A DNA stretch of 64,000 bases from an uncultured bacterium (GCA_949298985.1 CASFYV010000021.1:1-64000); one strand, 5' to 3'; numbered from the stretch's first letter, positions 42,416 through 50,871 are shown. The notes: a model not told the origin generated them from the sequence alone. Program-made: numbers and translations.

Positions 42416-43960
42416 TTAAACTACTTTTAATTTAATCTTTTCAAATTCAAGATTTCTTATACAAAAATCATCTTCTTTATTCTTTGTAAAAAAAGTTATT
42501 TGTAATGTTTTAAAGTAAGATGTCGGAAGTTTTTTTATTGTATTAATATCTTTAACCGGATAATATGATTCATCCCAAAGACCAATATCATAATAAAGTG
42601 TATTTTTTAATGATTTTGCTTTTATATATCGAGTTTTTCTAGTCATACTATTATAATTTTTTGTATAATCAATATAAAAACTATTGTTGTAATTCATATC
42701 CAAACTAACTTTTGGAGGATAAGAAACTATTTTTAAAGCATTTTCATAGCCTAAATTTAATGGAGTACATTTATAATAGGATTCAATATATTCTCCATCG
42801 AATTCATTTGAAGAATACTCTTCATAGATTTTTTTACCAGCTGAATAAAGTACGTTATCTATAATCCCAATACAATTTATTTTTTGAGATTTTCGTTTAA
42901 TCCAACTCTTTCTTAAATAATCATATATAAGTATTATTGAATAATTAATATCATCATCAGGAATAAGCATCCAAACTTCATTCCTGTCAGAAGTTACAAC
43001 TGATAAAGTTTTAATATTTTTTAAAGAATCCTTACTAATAGCTAATAATTCTTCTTGAATATTAATTGCAATATTTTCTCCTAAAGTTTTGTCGCCATTA
43101 ACTATTTGTTGAAAAGAAAAAATTCCCTTTTTAGTATCGTCATAAAAATATAATTCTGTGCCGTGAAAAACTAAAGAATTATAACTTGCACAACCGCCAG
43201 GTGAATCATACGATTTAAAGAAGGTTGCATTAACATCATCTGTAGCTATTAAACAAGAAGAATTTGAATGAAAAACTGCTAATGTTCCCAAATATGGGTA
43301 AATTGCAGTAATTTTTTTTACAAATTCAATATAACCAGCCGATGTTGATATTTCAGCAGAAGATGTTGAAAAATCGAATATATTTTCTTGTTGAGAATAC
43401 CATAAAATATGTTCATTAAAAACCCAAAGCCTTCCTGCATATATTACAATTCCTAACCCCTTAACATCTCTTTCATCCATATCTTTCAAATTCATCATCT
43501 GAACTTCTTCTAACTCGCCTTCGTCATTATATTTATTAATTTCTATAGCTAACATTTCTTCAGAATTTGAAAATACCCATAAATCTGACCAACCTTGAGC
43601 AGCATCTGTTGCACAAGATTGTCCGGTAACACTTAATCCTTCTACTTTTAAAGTTAATAAATTAGCACTTCTTTGAAATAAATAAATTTTTCCTTCTTCT
43701 GAATTTTCTGTATGAACAAAAAAATAAGATTTACCTTTTTGAATACTTTCAAATATATTTATTACATTTTCATTTTCGGGAATTAAATCACAAACTGAAA
43801 CATTCCCTTTCGTTGTTCTTATCCCAACTCCTGAATTAATACCAGTTGCAAATAATTCAACATTTTGAATATCTGATGCTGTTATAACGGATGACGAATA
43901 TAATGAAGAAGTTCTGTTAATACCGGAAAAATTATTACATATTAATCCCGTTGTTTGCAT
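42416..43960 (-). CDS. Tail hub/DNA-stabilisation protein, P22 gp10-like
   Basis: 514 residues, start ATG 43960 behind GGAAGGAGA. It is all-beta, with blade-like repeats: F-V-H-T-E-N-S-E-E-G-K-I-Y-L, L-A-V-F-H-S-N-S-S-C-L-I-A-T, F-Y-D-D-T-K-K-G-I-F-S-F. Length and the V-F-H/F-I-V-type propeller segments resemble P22 gp10 (472 residues), which plugs the portal-tail channel. Its partner gp4-like adaptor is encoded upstream at 44486. Similarity is judged by eye and should be treated as a fold-level suggestion. Confidence 0.65.
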   Translation of the reverse strand: MQTTGLICNNFSGINRTSSLYSSSVITASDIQNVELFATGINSGVGIRTTKGNVSVCDLIPENENVINIFESIQKGKSYFFVHTENSEEGKIYLFQRSANLLTLKVEGLSVTGQSCATDAAQGWSDLWVFSNSEEMLAIEINKYNDEGELEEVQMMNLKDMDERDVKGLGIVIYAGRLWVFNEHILWYSQQENIFDFSTSSAEISTSAGYIEFVKKITAIYPYLGTLAVFHSNSSCLIATDDVNATFFKSYDSPGGCASYNSLVFHGTELYFYDDTKKGIFSFQQIVNGDKTLGENIAINIQEELLAISKDSLKNIKTLSVVTSDRNEVWMLIPDDDINYSIILIYDYLRKSWIKRKSQKINCIGIIDNVLYSAGKKIYEEYSSNEFDGEYIESYYKCTPLNLGYENALKIVSYPPKVSLDMNYNNSFYIDYTKNYNSMTRKTRYIKAKSLKNTLYYDIGLWDESYYPVKDINTIKKLPTSYFKTLQITFFTKNKEDDFCIRNLEFEKIKLKVV

Positions 43961-44053
43961 TGTTTCTCCTTCCAAAATTTATTGATTTTTATTACAAAAT
44001 TTTAATTCTTTTAAACTCAATGTTACATTTCTTAATAAAATAGATTAAAAAAA

Positions 44054-44086
44054 GCAATTTTTTAATTGTTAGATACTTTATATATA
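44054..44086 (+). promoter_or_regulatory. Composite lineage promoter inside the prophage
   Basis: GCAATTTTT (44054-44062), 12 bases, ACTTTATATATA (44075-44086), 27 bases before the ATG at 44114. TGTTACATTTCTTAATAAAA lies upstream. The blocks are identical to those of the host adhesin promoter. Confidence 0.7.
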
Positions 44087-44113
44087 CATAAGAGATATTT
44101 AAGGAGTAAGCAG

Positions 44114-44407
44114 ATGAATTTATTTATAAAAACTGAAGTAACAACAGAAGAAATGAATTCAATAAAAGACTTTTTTGAAGAGTTTGATAAAGAAGTTAAA
44201 ACTGTAGCTCCGGAGGAAGCAAACAAAGAAACTCCTGTAACAAGATATATCTCTTCATTAGTGACATCTTGCTACGAAAAATCAGTTGAAGATATTGCAA
44301 ATACAAAAATTGGAAACAAAGTCGTTAGAAAAAGAAATTTGCAACAGGTAATGAGAGAATCATTTTTCTATGGTTCAAACAGATTTGGAAATAATTTTAT
44401 CGCATAA
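44114..44407 (+). CDS. 97-residue orphan, reverse-strand gene inside the virion cassette
   Basis: Start at ATG 44114 (AAGGAG eight bases upstream); an in-frame upstream ATG at 44066 lies inside the promoter and is rejected. The protein M-N-L-F-I-K-T-E-V-T-T-E-E-M is acidic at first and basic at the end (V-V-R-K-R-N-L-Q-Q-V-M-R-E-S-F-F). It is helical, with no membrane segment and no recognised family. It is the only single gene against the direction of the late operon. It has its own promoter of the host type and its own terminator, the layout of a moron expressed in the lysogen. Confidence 0.75.
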   Translation: MNLFIKTEVTTEEMNSIKDFFEEFDKEVKTVAPEEANKETPVTRYISSLVTSCYEKSVEDIANTKIGNKVVRKRNLQQVMRESFFYGSNRFGNNFIA

Positions 44408-44459
44408 AACACATCTCTTATATAATCTTACTTACATCTTACATCTTACAAAAATTTTC

Positions 44460-44476
44460 AGTCCCTATTAGGGGCT
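44460..44476 (+). terminator. Terminator of the 97-residue gene
   Basis: AGTCCCT-ATT-AGGGGCT, a 7-bp stem with one T-G pair and a three-base loop, followed by T8. It lies about 50 bases past the stop. Confidence 0.8.
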
Positions 44477-44485
44477 TTTTTTTAT

Positions 44486-45145
44486 TTAAAATTTTACCAT
44501 TTTATCTAGCCCCACCCCCTTAGAATATTTTATTAATTGACGATAAGCTATTTCAGATTGTTTTTTATAAGCAGAATAATTTTCATCAGATTCAGATGCA
44601 ATAGAATTAAGCATTGTACGAGAAATAACCGCATTTTTAAAAATTTCTTCTAAATGTGTTGGAATTGTTACAGTATCAGTATCATTTTTTAAGCTAAAAA
44701 TTTCATCTCCATTCGAATTTTCTCCAATTGCTAATGTAATATACTCTATTGTAATTATTGATTTCTCAGTTGGAATTGGATTTAAAATCAATTTATTATT
44801 TTTTATTGAAAATTCTTTTGGTACTCCTTTTTTTATTGAAAAATCATTGGAGTTTTTTATAAATTTCAAAGACTCTGAACCCATTTTAACCATATATTCA
44901 TTATTTGAATTTTTAAGAATATTCCCTACTGGCAAATCATAAGAATCTATTCCAGATATTGTAAGAATAATATGAGTTCTTTCTCTAAAATTAAACGGAT
45001 ATGAATATAAAATTTCTTGAATAGCTTTATTAAGAGAAATTACAAGAGAGTTTTCAAATTCTTCTTGAGAGGTTGCATCATTATCATACATAGACCATTC
45101 TTGAGTTGCTGCAGTATTATATAAATCTAACAAAGTTATTGTCAT
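44486..45145 (-). CDS. Head-to-tail adaptor (gp4/gp11-like)
   Basis: 219 residues from the ATG at 45145, behind AAGGAGATA (an earlier in-frame ATG would overlap the upstream gene). The head T-I-T-L-L-D-L-Y-N-T-A and the segments E-I-L-Y-S-Y-P-F-N-F and Y-D-L-P are typical of short-tail phage adaptors that add to the portal (P22 gp4, T7 gp11 families). It lies directly upstream of the hub gene in transcription order, apart from the inserted reverse gene. Confidence 0.75.
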   Translation of the reverse strand: MTITLLDLYNTAATQEWSMYDNDATSQEEFENSLVISLNKAIQEILYSYPFNFRERTHIILTISGIDSYDLPVGNILKNSNNEYMVKMGSESLKFIKNSNDFSIKKGVPKEFSIKNNKLILNPIPTEKSIITIEYITLAIGENSNGDEIFSLKNDTDTVTIPTHLEEIFKNAVISRTMLNSIASESDENYSAYKKQSEIAYRQLIKYSKGVGLDKMVKF

Positions 45146-45158
45146 AATTATCTCCTTT

Positions 45159-45659
45159 TTAATCACAAATTTGTGATACATCATAATCTGTAAATTTTTT
45201 CATATATTCTTCTATAGAAGTTCCAAAGCCATCTTTTAAACAAATTTTCCCGTCAGATTTAAGATATTTTAAAACAGATGAAGCACCTTTTAAATGTGCC
45301 CCGGCTAATGTTGAAGATTGAGTAATTTTAAAATTATTGATAAATTGCCCAATAAAAGATTTTATCCCTAAAGCTTTTAAATATCTCCATTGACATTTAA
45401 GAAATTCAATTTCAGCTTTATCTTGAACTTGAGAATTACTTAAAAAATCGTTTAAAGAATTTATTCCATCTTTACCCAAAAATTTTCCACTCCAATCATT
45501 ATTGTATATTTTTGAATCTTTTTTATAATAGCCACAATCTATAAGAGCAGTTTCTCCCATCTGATATTTCCCAATATATCCGAATTTGTTTATTGATTTA
45601 TAATTTCCTCCGGACTCTCTTAAAGCTAAATCTTTAATAAACTCTTCTAAGCTTTTCAT
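45159..45659 (-). CDS. Phage muralytic enzyme (lytic transglycosylase/lysozyme-like)
   Basis: 166 residues. The N terminus has L-A-L-R-E-S-G-G-N-Y-K-S-I-N followed by G-Y-I-G-K-Y-Q-M-G-E-T-A-L, the SLT-type catalytic Glu and substrate loop. The rest is helical. There is no signal peptide. As it is encoded between capsid and tail genes, it is either the endolysin or a virion-borne wall-piercing enzyme for DNA entry. It overlaps the next upstream gene by four bases. Confidence 0.8.
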   Translation of the reverse strand: MKSLEEFIKDLALRESGGNYKSINKFGYIGKYQMGETALIDCGYYKKDSKIYNNDWSGKFLGKDGINSLNDFLSNSQVQDKAEIEFLKCQWRYLKALGIKSFIGQFINNFKITQSSTLAGAHLKGASSVLKYLKSDGKICLKDGFGTSIEEYMKKFTDYDVSQICD

Positions 45660-45877
45660 GATTTTTTTCTACCTCTTTTTTTAGAAGTATCAAGAACTTT
45701 AGATAAAATAGATTTATCGTTCAAAGAAGTTTTTTCATTTTCAATTTTATCTTTAAATTTAATTCCATCTTTTTCTAATATTAAATAATCATTCGGAAAT
45801 TTTTCTTTCAAATCTTCAGCAACAATTTGGGGTAAAGTGAAAATATGGCCCGTTTTTAAATATTTAATTTTATACAT
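45656..45877 (-). CDS. Small basic phage protein, 73 residues
   Basis: Start at ATG 45877 (AGAGGT upstream). The protein opens M-Y-K-I-K-Y-L-K-T-G-H-I-F-T-L-P, has a small beta-like head and a lysine-rich tail ending K-K-R-G-R-K-K-S, so it may bind DNA or RNA. Similar short proteins are often encoded next to capsid genes. No family assigned. Confidence 0.6.
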   Translation of the reverse strand: MYKIKYLKTGHIFTLPQIVAEDLKEKFPNDYLILEKDGIKFKDKIENEKTSLNDKSILSKVLDTSKKRGRKKS

Positions 45878-45900
45878 TTTTACCTCTTTTATATACAAAA

Positions 45901-45925
45901 TTCAGGGAAGAAAATCTTCCCTGAA
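45901..45925 (-). terminator. Terminator after capsid genes
   Basis: TTCAGGGAAG and CTTCCCTGAA form a perfect 10-bp stem with a five-base loop, followed on the minus strand by TTTTG. It follows the decoration-like gene by nine bases and would reduce transcription of downstream tail genes relative to capsid. Confidence 0.75.
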
Positions 45926-45933
45926 ATAAAAAA

Positions 45934-46320
45934 TTACGCAACTTCTCTAACACCAGCCCATTTAGCGATAGCGTAAATTGTACCAGAAAAACCTTCTGCA
46001 AAATCTAAATCTAAAGAACCATCGGCTTTTTCAAATCTAGATAAATCTTGAAGTTGAATAGCAGAAATTCCTTCCGGTAACTCTATTACAATATCACCTA
46101 GCATAGAATTTGGATAAGCTTCACCGGCTTTTACAGTTAATAAAGAACTGGATGCTGTGTTATCAATAACTATGAATAGAGAGTTGTTTTTGTTTGAAAA
46201 TGCATCTGCAATCGTAATACCATTAGCCTGAGTGACTGTTTGTTTTTCGATACCAATATTTGCAATTGATTCCGTATGATCTAGTGTTGGGTATTGTACA
46301 TTTATAATATCTCTTACCAT
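45934..46320 (-). CDS. Capsid decoration-like protein
   Basis: 128 residues, beta-rich: P-T-L-D-H-T-E-S-I-A-N-I-G, F-I-V-I-D-N-T-A-S-S-S-L-L-T-V-K-A-G, G-D-I-V-I-E-L-P-E-G, and a final G-T-I-Y-A-I-A-K. These segments resemble head-decoration or head-fibre domains encoded right after the major capsid gene in many phages. The assignment rests on position and fold impression. Confidence 0.65.
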   Translation of the reverse strand: MVRDIINVQYPTLDHTESIANIGIEKQTVTQANGITIADAFSNKNNSLFIVIDNTASSSLLTVKAGEAYPNSMLGDIVIELPEGISAIQLQDLSRFEKADGSLDLDFAEGFSGTIYAIAKWAGVREVA

Positions 46321-46342
46321 AATAAATCCTTTCTTAATTCAA

Positions 46343-47236
46343 TTATGCGATAGTTAATTTAGCAGAAACTTTTACAGTACCTAAATAATCTGCTCTTGGT
46401 GCACCTACTCCGAATAAACCATAGCCTTTATAGCAAGTATTAAAATTCTTTTCAGGAGTATAATAAGTTGTATTTAAATCAGAAGATATTCCACCAGCTA
46501 AAGTTTTATCTTTTACACCGAATAATGGGTAGAATACTCCATCTTCAGGTTGAGCAATATTATTTGAAACAAGAATTTCCCAACCACAAAGATTTCCAAT
46601 ATAACCTTTTTTGATTTCTTCTTTGCCTGATTCAGTATATTTTAATTCATCTAACTTTCCTAAATAGAATTGATATTCAGGAGGGATTACACAAACCATT
46701 GAACCATCAATCCAATTTGTATGTCCTTTACCATCACCTCTTTGGAATTTAGCTTGCATGTATGCAAAAATATCTTTAGCATTTTCAGGAGTTAAAGTAA
46801 TAGCTTCTCCTTCATTATCTAGATAATGTCCGGCTCTAGTGTATAAATTAGCATAAGCAGTATCAACAGCTGCTGCAAATTGTTTGATTGCATCATTAGT
46901 ATAGTCTTTTGCTAACTCAACTTGAGATTCTGGGCTGTCAGCAGAGCCTTGTAACATTTTTTCTTCCATTTCTGATAATTCAAAATGGAAAGCTTTTCCT
47001 CTGTCAATTTTTACTTTACAAGTAGAAATTGTAGCGGCTTCTGCTGTTGGTAAATCTCCGCCATCATAATCGAATAATGTAACCAATCCAGGCATAGTAA
47101 CATCAACTTCATCACCTTTGTTTATATGATTTTTCATTTCTGAATGTGCTAATTTACCAATGACTAATTCATTGTAAAAATGTTTGTTAAAAGCTTTAGT
47201 AAATGCATTTACAATCATTTGTTTTGTTGTTGTCAT
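46343..47236 (-). CDS. Major capsid protein
   Basis: 297 residues, the common length for an HK97-fold coat protein. Recognisable parts are an N-arm and E-loop region (K-G-D-E-V-D-V-T-M-P-G), a long spine helix (A-K-D-Y-T-N-D-A-I-K-Q-F-A-A-A-V-D), M-V-C-V-I-P-P-E-Y-Q-F-Y-L for the A-domain, and G-Y-G-L-F-G-V-G-A-P near the end. It lies between scaffold and decoration genes. It should form the icosahedral shell. Confidence 0.88.
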   Translation of the reverse strand: MTTTKQMIVNAFTKAFNKHFYNELVIGKLAHSEMKNHINKGDEVDVTMPGLVTLFDYDGGDLPTAEAATISTCKVKIDRGKAFHFELSEMEEKMLQGSADSPESQVELAKDYTNDAIKQFAAAVDTAYANLYTRAGHYLDNEGEAITLTPENAKDIFAYMQAKFQRGDGKGHTNWIDGSMVCVIPPEYQFYLGKLDELKYTESGKEEIKKGYIGNLCGWEILVSNNIAQPEDGVFYPLFGVKDKTLAGGISSDLNTTYYTPEKNFNTCYKGYGLFGVGAPRADYLGTVKVSAKLTIA

Positions 47237-47257
47237 AAACTTTTTCCTTTCTAATTT

Positions 47258-47863
47258 TTAAATTAATCTTTCAAGAAGTTCGTCAACTTCTTTAGGAGTC
47301 ATTTCATCAAGTCGTTTTTTAGGCGGTTCAAAAGAATTGGTGTTATTTTTTTCAAATCCCATTGAATTAACAATTTTTTGAGTTTCATCTTGTGCAGAAC
47401 GATTTTTATCGTGAGCAAAAATTCTTGAAGATACGTAACCTTCTATTAAATTAATAAATTTATCTGCATCAAGATTATTTCCAAGAGCAAGATAAGCCTG
47501 CTTATACATTTCTCTAAATGAAGGATCTTGAAAATATTGTGGGGTATTATATTTTCTGGCGATTTCCTGCAATTCATTTGAAGCATTTTTTATCTTCTCT
47601 TCTTTTGCCCAAGCTTCTTTTATTAAATTAATAGCAGAAGCATTTTGTCTTAATTCTCCCAGTTCTTGTGATTGAACACCTTGATGTTTTTCAAGCTCTT
47701 GATAAGCTTTAGAAAGTTCTTCGACTGATTTAAATTTTCCTAAAATAAGTTCACTTGAAGGGGTTTGATTTTCAACTTGTCCTTCTTCTTTGTTAATACT
47801 TGAGTTATCAAGTTTAACTTCACTTGGCTCTTGTACTAATTCTTTTTCTTGAATTTCTTCCAT
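47258..47863 (-). CDS. Capsid scaffold protein
   Basis: 201 residues, acidic and helical: a disordered N terminus rich in Glu, Gln and Ser, a coiled-coil middle (S-V-E-E-L-S-K-A-Y-Q-E-L-E-K-H), and a short basic-acidic C terminus (P-K-K-R-L-D-E-M-T-P-K-E-V-D-E-L-L). F-K-S-V-E-E-L-x-K-A-Y is typical of phage scaffolds. It lies between portal and coat genes as expected. Confidence 0.85.
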   Translation of the reverse strand: MEEIQEKELVQEPSEVKLDNSSINKEEGQVENQTPSSELILGKFKSVEELSKAYQELEKHQGVQSQELGELRQNASAINLIKEAWAKEEKIKNASNELQEIARKYNTPQYFQDPSFREMYKQAYLALGNNLDADKFINLIEGYVSSRIFAHDKNRSAQDETQKIVNSMGFEKNNTNSFEPPKKRLDEMTPKEVDELLERLI

Positions 47864-47874
47864 AAAAATCCTTT

Positions 47875-49740
47875 CTAATTTTCTTGATTATTAATTTTAG
47901 TCTCAGCATTTTTTATATCAGGTAAAATGTTTTCTAAATTTTTAGAATTATCTTGGAGTTGCTGGTCTTGTAAAACTTTACCTAAATTTTCTAAAATGCT
48001 TGGATCCAATTGATTGATATTATTTTGAGGAACTTCTCCTAAAAATCTTTCAGGATTATCCACACCTTTTTGTTCGAAATACCAAATAAATATTTCTTGA
48101 ATGTTCAAAGGAATTAAAGACGCAAATCTTTCTATTGATTGAACAACCAAATCTGCTTGTTCTGATTTTTGAGCAGCCATTGAAGAATCTGAATAAGTAT
48201 ATTTATAATCACCTTGTCTTACGAAATCATCTACTTCAATAATCTCTTGCTTATTGTCTTTATTAATGAAAAATGTCTCAATTCCGGATTTAAAATCTGC
48301 ACATAACTTTGCAACTTTTTCTACACTTGGGATAATCAAATCTTGATTTATCGTATCTACAAGCATTGAAAGTCTAATCATTTGCCCTTGTGTTTTAGTA
48401 TTAATTTCAGTTGCCGTTTTTGATGCAGTATATTCAACAGCCCCAATCATATTTGGGAAAATTCCTGAAACTTCTGCCATTAAATCATTTAAAAATGTAA
48501 TATCTTCCATAAATACATTTGAATTAAACGTAAATTGTTTAAATGCAGCATTAGGAGAAAGATTGTCTCCGTATTCAATGATTTTTCCGGGATAAAGAGT
48601 AATTTCGTCTTCATCAAAGAAACCTTCCGGAGCTAAAAGAGGAGGGTTTTCATTTAGAGTTTGTAAGTTACAAGTCCTATTCATAAGTTCTTCTTGGAAG
48701 TGAGCGAGTGATAAAATTGAATATAAAGGACTAATTCCTCTCTTAGAGTCAGGATCAGTAATAAAAGCCCCATAAGAAAACGGATTTATTAATCTTTCAT
48801 TTTTTTCAAAAGCTACTAAGTATTTTCTGGCAACAATCACAGCGTGCCAGTTCTTTAATAAAGTTCCGTCAGGAAGTTTTAAATCTCCCCAATGTTCAAG
48901 AACTTCTATAGTTCCGCCTTTGATAACATCTTGGGGATTGTTTTTATAATTAGTATCAGAATCTTTTATTAAAGCATTAATTTCTTTAGCTTCTTCTTCT
49001 GAAATTTTATAATATTGATTAGTTATAATTTCTTGCGGTGTTTTATATGTTCTATAAATTTTAGGACAATTATCCCAGTTATCTTTTTGTGAAGAATCAA
49101 AAACTAAATCTGCAGGATTAACAGAGTAAACAAAAGGATTATCGTAAATCTTTTTCGTATCTGTCCAATAATTTTTCCCTTTAGAAATTGCTTCTAATAT
49201 TCTGGGTAATTTATTTACATCCTGAAAAAACAGGTTTTGAAAAAACTCTATCGGACGTCTATATTCTTCATAATTCTTTTTCCAAGCAGTAAAAGAAATT
49301 AATTCACCATATAATAAAGCGTTATCGATAATTTGGTCACAAGTTTTTTGGAACTCCATTTTTTCAAAAATGTCAACCAACATGGCTTTTTGTTTATTTG
49401 ACGCATTGTTGGAATCGTGATTTTCTCCACTGACATCAAACATAGAATTAACGTTCGCATAAGTATTTCTCCAAATAAAAGCTTTAAGCGTTTGATAAAA
49501 CATAAAAGTTTTACACATTTTAATTTTGGCTTTCCATTTTTGAGTCTTGTCAGAAATAGATTTAAAATCATTTTTAAAAAAGATTTCATTGGCGAGTTCA
49601 GACGCCATTTCTAAATTCTTAGAGCGAGCAGAATTCAGTGAAACAAATTTTGAGCTAATTCTTTTAACGAGATTAGCTTCTTCACTAGGGTTGAGTTTTT
49701 TAGTTGAATTATCTTTTTCAATAATGTACTCAAAAGACAT
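47875..49740 (-). CDS. Portal protein
   Basis: 621 residues, in the size range of podovirus portals. The segments F-V-Y-S-V-N-P-A-D-L-V-F-D, V-L-E-H-W-G-D-L, and T-A-S-K-T-A-T-E-I-N in the helical clip/crown region are typical. The C-terminal 60 residues form a helical barrel-like end (L-E-N-L-G-K-V-L-Q-D-Q-Q). It forms the ring through which DNA enters and leaves. A small hairpin GGAGC-CACA-GCTCC lies just before its Shine-Dalgarno GGAAAGGAT. Confidence 0.88.
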   Translation of the reverse strand: MSFEYIIEKDNSTKKLNPSEEANLVKRISSKFVSLNSARSKNLEMASELANEIFFKNDFKSISDKTQKWKAKIKMCKTFMFYQTLKAFIWRNTYANVNSMFDVSGENHDSNNASNKQKAMLVDIFEKMEFQKTCDQIIDNALLYGELISFTAWKKNYEEYRRPIEFFQNLFFQDVNKLPRILEAISKGKNYWTDTKKIYDNPFVYSVNPADLVFDSSQKDNWDNCPKIYRTYKTPQEIITNQYYKISEEEAKEINALIKDSDTNYKNNPQDVIKGGTIEVLEHWGDLKLPDGTLLKNWHAVIVARKYLVAFEKNERLINPFSYGAFITDPDSKRGISPLYSILSLAHFQEELMNRTCNLQTLNENPPLLAPEGFFDEDEITLYPGKIIEYGDNLSPNAAFKQFTFNSNVFMEDITFLNDLMAEVSGIFPNMIGAVEYTASKTATEINTKTQGQMIRLSMLVDTINQDLIIPSVEKVAKLCADFKSGIETFFINKDNKQEIIEVDDFVRQGDYKYTYSDSSMAAQKSEQADLVVQSIERFASLIPLNIQEIFIWYFEQKGVDNPERFLGEVPQNNINQLDPSILENLGKVLQDQQLQDNSKNLENILPDIKNAETKINNQEN

Positions 49741-49792
49741 ACCTATCCTTTCCGGAGCTGTGGCTCCAATTTGCGAATACTTAACAATACAA

Positions 49793-49823
49793 AACCTCAG
49801 CTTGAGAGATAAAATCTGAGGTT
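49793..49823 (-). terminator. Weak terminator between acetyltransferase-like and portal genes
   Basis: AACCTCAG and CTGAGGTT form an 8-bp stem around 15 bases, followed on the minus strand by TTTTG. It lies 27 bases past the stop at 49850. Partial termination is plausible. Confidence 0.6.
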
Positions 49824-49849
49824 AATTATTCACTACTTAAATAAAATGA

Positions 49850-50233
49850 TTAATTTTCGTATACAAAAATGTTTTTAAAATATCTTTTAAATCCGCATTT
49901 TAAAAGACATAATGCGGATGCTCTATTTTGAGCTTGAGCATAAATATCACCTTTAAACCAATCAAGTGACATTTTTAGACATTCTAAATTTAGATTGTGC
50001 ATTTTTCTATTTGCAAAACCATTTAAAAAAAGTTTATTATTTTCATCTAAAAAATAATAAATACCGCCTATTAATTTATTATCATTAACAAACATATAAA
50101 AAAAAGTATTATTACAAATAAATTCAAAAGATTTTTCATCACAAATTTTATCTTGACACTTTTTATATAAATTTTTACATTCATTTTTGAAATGCAAAAA
50201 CTCCTTATTAGAAGGAATAAGAACACGTATCAT
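49850..50233 (-). CDS. GNAT-like acetyltransferase, phage-encoded
   Basis: 127 residues. The fold pattern fits a reduced GNAT domain: F-F-Y-M-F-V-N-D-N-K-L-I-G-G-I-Y-Y-F for strands 2-4, L-N-G-F-A-N-R in the centre, and A-Q-N-R-A-S-A-L-C-L-L-K-C-G-F-K-R-Y near the end, where GNATs have N-x-x-A-x-x-x-Y/L-x-x-x-G-F. The acetyl-CoA loop is poorly conserved. Its place just upstream of the portal gene suggests a phage function, perhaps host-protein modification. Confidence 0.65.
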   Translation of the reverse strand: MIRVLIPSNKEFLHFKNECKNLYKKCQDKICDEKSFEFICNNTFFYMFVNDNKLIGGIYYFLDENNKLFLNGFANRKMHNLNLECLKMSLDWFKGDIYAQAQNRASALCLLKCGFKRYFKNIFVYEN

Positions 50234-50283
50234 ATTATATACACTCCCTTGTATGATTAAAAAATATATTGTAAAATTTACAT

Positions 50284-50723
50284 ATGAAAAAGCATTAAAA
50301 TCTTTTTATAATTTTTTAATAAAGCTAAAGCGTTATCACGCTACGCATATCATGGTCATTCCATCTGCTTTATTTTATTTTAGTACTTATTCTTATATGT
50401 GGTTGCCCTGTTTTATAGATTGGGATTTTGCCTCTCCATATGCCGCAATTTTCGCTTGGTTAGCTTTAATTATTTATTGTTTCATTCTTTTTATATCACT
50501 TATTATTGCTATAGTAGTTACAATAATAATCCTTATTAGAGGAAAAATTACAAAAACGAAAATTTTTGTTCAATCGAAATTTTTATTAGAAAATAAATTT
50601 TATAATTTTATATTCTTATTTATAATCTGTCAGTATTTTTTAGCTATAATTTTCGCTTTTTTCCCGCAATATGAGCTTTATTTTTTATTTTATTCATTTC
50701 CTTTTATTTTGTTCTTGGATTAA
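50284..50723 (+). pseudogene. Membrane-protein gene, copy 1, with 5' frameshift
   Basis: This is a near duplicate of the intact gene at 50872. Relative to copy 2 (ATGAAAGAAGCATTA), copy 1 reads ATGAAAAAGCATTA, lacking one base at codon 2-3. The aligned leaderless ATG therefore encodes only M-K-K-H before a stop. The remaining frame is open from about 50283 to 50723 and would read K-A-L-K-S-F-Y-N-F-L-I-K. An upstream in-frame ATG at 50253 could bridge it, but it lies between the -35 and -10 of the matching promoter. The protein has three strong membrane segments, a basic cytoplasmic loop, and differs from copy 2 mainly in the external loops. Confidence 0.6.
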
Positions 50724-50836
50724 TTCTTTTAATTCTTTAAATAAAATAAAAATTGTTGATTAAAATTTATACTATAAAAATGTACTTTAATCTACTTTTT
50801 ATATGGTAAATCGCGTTTTATTGTTATTAACATAGC

Positions 50837-50865
50837 TTGACTAATTAGAAAATATATTATAAAAT
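50837..50865 (+). promoter_or_regulatory. Leaderless-type promoter of membrane-protein copy 2
   Basis: TTGACT (50837-50842), 17 bases, TAAAAT (50860-50865), six bases, ATG at 50872. Copy 1 keeps the -10 (50272-50277) and a weaker -35. Confidence 0.7.
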
Positions 50866-50871
50866 TTACAT

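Noticed and set aside
50253-50723. A 156-residue frame from ATG 50253 as a normal start for membrane-protein copy 1
   Set aside because: The ATG lies between the -35 and the -10 of the promoter that copy 2 shares, has no Shine-Dalgarno, and the alignment with copy 2 shows a one-base loss at codon three. I list copy 1 as disrupted, with this start noted as an alternative.
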